Source of the DNA: Zoogloeaceae bacterium
GTDB taxonomy: Bacteria; Pseudomonadota; Gammaproteobacteria; Burkholderiales; Rhodocyclaceae
Direction: 5' to 3'
Assembly (NCBI GenBank): GCA_031273145.1
Contig: JAISSL010000095.1
Span: 1-6,364, forward strand
DNA length: 6,364 nt
Shown here one piece after another: positions 5,316 to 6,364 of this stretch. The translations under genes and the position numbers were made by a program. The stretch's first letter is position 1. Every line of letters begins with the position of its first letter. The notes under the pieces are model-generated. The model saw only the letters and a program-made list of their open reading frames with translations, made no database searches and was not told where the DNA came from.

Positions 5316-5786
5316 ATGCCCCGTCGTCGTGAGGTACCCAAGCGCGAAATCCTGCCCGATCCCAAATTCGGCAATCAGGATGTCTCCAAATTCATCAATG
5401 CCATCATGCAGAGCGGCAAGAAGTCGGTTGCCGAACGCATCGTTTATGGCGCATTCGAGCAAATCTCCAGCAAGAGCGGCAAAGACCCGCTGGAAGTCTT
5501 CCATGCGGCTATCGGCAACATCAAGCCCCTGGTCGAAGTGAAATCCCGTCGGGTTGGCGGCGCAAACTATCAGGTTCCGGTAGAGGTGCGTCCTGCCCGC
5601 CGGATGGCGCTCGCCATGCGCTGGCTGCGCGAAGCCGCCCGCAAACGCGCGGAAAAAACCATGGGGCTGCGTCTGGCCGCCGAAATGCTGGAAGCCTCGG
5701 AAAATCGCGGCGGCGCAGTCAAGAAGCGCGACGAAGTGCATCGCATGGCGGAAGCCAACAAAGCCTTCTCCCATTTCCGCTTCTAA
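5316..5786 (+). CDS. rpsG: 30S ribosomal protein S7
   Basis: S7 is a primary assembly protein that binds the 3' major domain of 16S rRNA and forms part of the E-site and mRNA exit region. In E. coli it also represses its own operon. The 156-aa product is full length: [19 protein letters not shown] at the start, [22 protein letters not shown] at 26-47, a [19 protein letters not shown] segment at 75-93 and the ending [12 protein letters not shown] at 145-156. The start at 5316 is fixed by AAAGGA 5 bases before it (5305-5310). An in-frame ATG at 5283 falls inside the spacer hairpin and is not plausible. fusA follows 20 bases after the stop. The identification is secure. Confidence 0.98.
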   Translation: MPRRREVPKREILPDPKFGNQDVSKFINAIMQSGKKSVAERIVYGAFEQISSKSGKDPLEVFHAAIGNIKPLVEVKSRRVGGANYQVPVEVRPARRMALAMRWLREAARKRAEKTMGLRLAAEMLEASENRGGAVKKRDEVHRMAEANKAFSHFRF

Positions 5787-5806
5787 CCCTTTTCCAGAGG
5801 TTTATC

Positions 5807-6364
5807 GTGGCTCGCAAAACACCCATTGAACGTTACCGCAACATCGGTATCTCCGCGCACATTGACGCCGGCAAGACGACGACAACTGAGCGCATCCTTT
5901 TCTACACCGGCGTCAATCACAAGATTGGCGAAGTCCATGATGGCGCGGCCACTATGGACTGGATGGCGCAGGAGCAGGAGCGCGGCATCACCATCACGTC
6001 TGCCGCAACCACCTGTTTCTGGAAGGGGATGGATCTGAATTTCCCCGAACATCGCCTGAACATCATTGATACGCCAGGACACGTCGACTTCACCATCGAA
6101 GTGGAACGTTCTATGCGCGTCCTTGACGGAGCGTGTATGGTGTACTGCGCGGTCGGCGGCGTCCAGCCGCAGTCCGAAACCGTGTGGCGGCAGGCGACCA
6201 AATACAAGGTTCCGCGTCTGGCTTTCGTAAACAAGATGGACCGTTCCGGCGCAAACTTCTTCAAGGTCGTAGACCAGATGAAGACCCGCCTGAAGGCAAA
6301 CCCGGTGCCCATCGTCATTCCGATTGGCGCGGAAGAACATTTCGTAGGCGTAGTCGACCTCATC
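5807..6364 (+). CDS. fusA: Elongation factor G, N-terminal 186 residues (3' truncated by window)
   Basis: EF-G is the translational GTPase that moves tRNAs and mRNA through the ribosome after peptide-bond formation. The gene opens with GTG at 5807, 6 bases after AGAGG (5796-5800), and reads [20 protein letters not shown]. All GTP-binding motifs of domain G that fall in the window are intact: G1 [11 protein letters not shown] at 17-27, switch I/G2 [10 protein letters not shown] at 58-67 with Thr62 as the magnesium-contacting threonine, G3 DTPGHVDF at 88-95 and G4 NKMD at 142-145. The rest, about 500 residues, lies beyond the window. The third str operon gene sits where it should, 20 bases after rpsG; tuf would be expected next but is not visible. 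Confidence 0.97.
   Translation, partial: MARKTPIERYRNIGISAHIDAGKTTTTERILFYTGVNHKIGEVHDGAATMDWMAQEQERGITITSAATTCFWKGMDLNFPEHRLNIIDTPGHVDFTIEVERSMRVLDGACMVYCAVGGVQPQSETVWRQATKYKVPRLAFVNKMDRSGANFFKVVDQMKTRLKANPVPIVIPIGAEEHFVGVVDLI

Noticed and set aside
5783..6340. Minus-strand open frame (185 aa) opposite fusA
   Set aside because: The plus strand encodes an unmistakable EF-G N-terminus with intact GTPase motifs, so the antisense frame is a shadow.
1..6364. CRISPR array, tRNA or rRNA genes
   Set aside because: No regularly spaced short repeats, cloverleaf-like segments or rRNA signatures were seen on either strand.

Overview
This is a chromosomal stretch of a proteobacterium, most likely a betaproteobacterium. 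The ribosomal proteins S12 (125 aa) and S7 (156 aa) and the start of EF-G read like betaproteobacterial versions, and the promoter is of sigma-70 type. I cannot name the genus. Every real gene lies on the + strand.

Layout: (1) The 3' end of ureC (urease alpha subunit) occupies 1-156. (2) Two tandem paralogous genes at 170-1450 and 1471-2748 encode Tat-exported, cysteine-rich proteins that look like right-handed beta-helices. They sit where ureE would normally follow ureC directly. They are AT-rich in the middle, unlike everything around them, and an 11-bp direct repeat brackets the pair. (3) The nickel-insertion genes ureE (2787-3284), ureF (3306-3977) and ureG (4012-4635) follow, with a 13-codon mini-ORF bridging ureF and ureG. 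(4) At 4636-4826 the urease block ends in a long dyad (terminator candidate), followed by a near-consensus promoter and an approximately 90-nt leader. (5) The str operon follows: rpsL (4827-5204), a structured 111-nt spacer, rpsG (5316-5786), and the first 186 codons of fusA (5807 to the window end, GTG start).

How it works together: UreC carries the nickel active site of cytoplasmic urease. UreE delivers nickel, UreG is the GTPase that drives insertion, and UreF is the scaffold that binds both. The two inserted genes share the transcript position but should act outside the cytoplasm, so their link to urease is unproven. The str operon has its own promoter and makes core translation components. 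The spacer between rpsL and rpsG is a good candidate for the S7 autoregulatory site.

The most novel part is the two-gene beta-helix cassette inside the urease operon: its mosaic paralogy, its cysteine ladder, its conserved His/Cys cluster, and the repeat that marks its probable insertion point.
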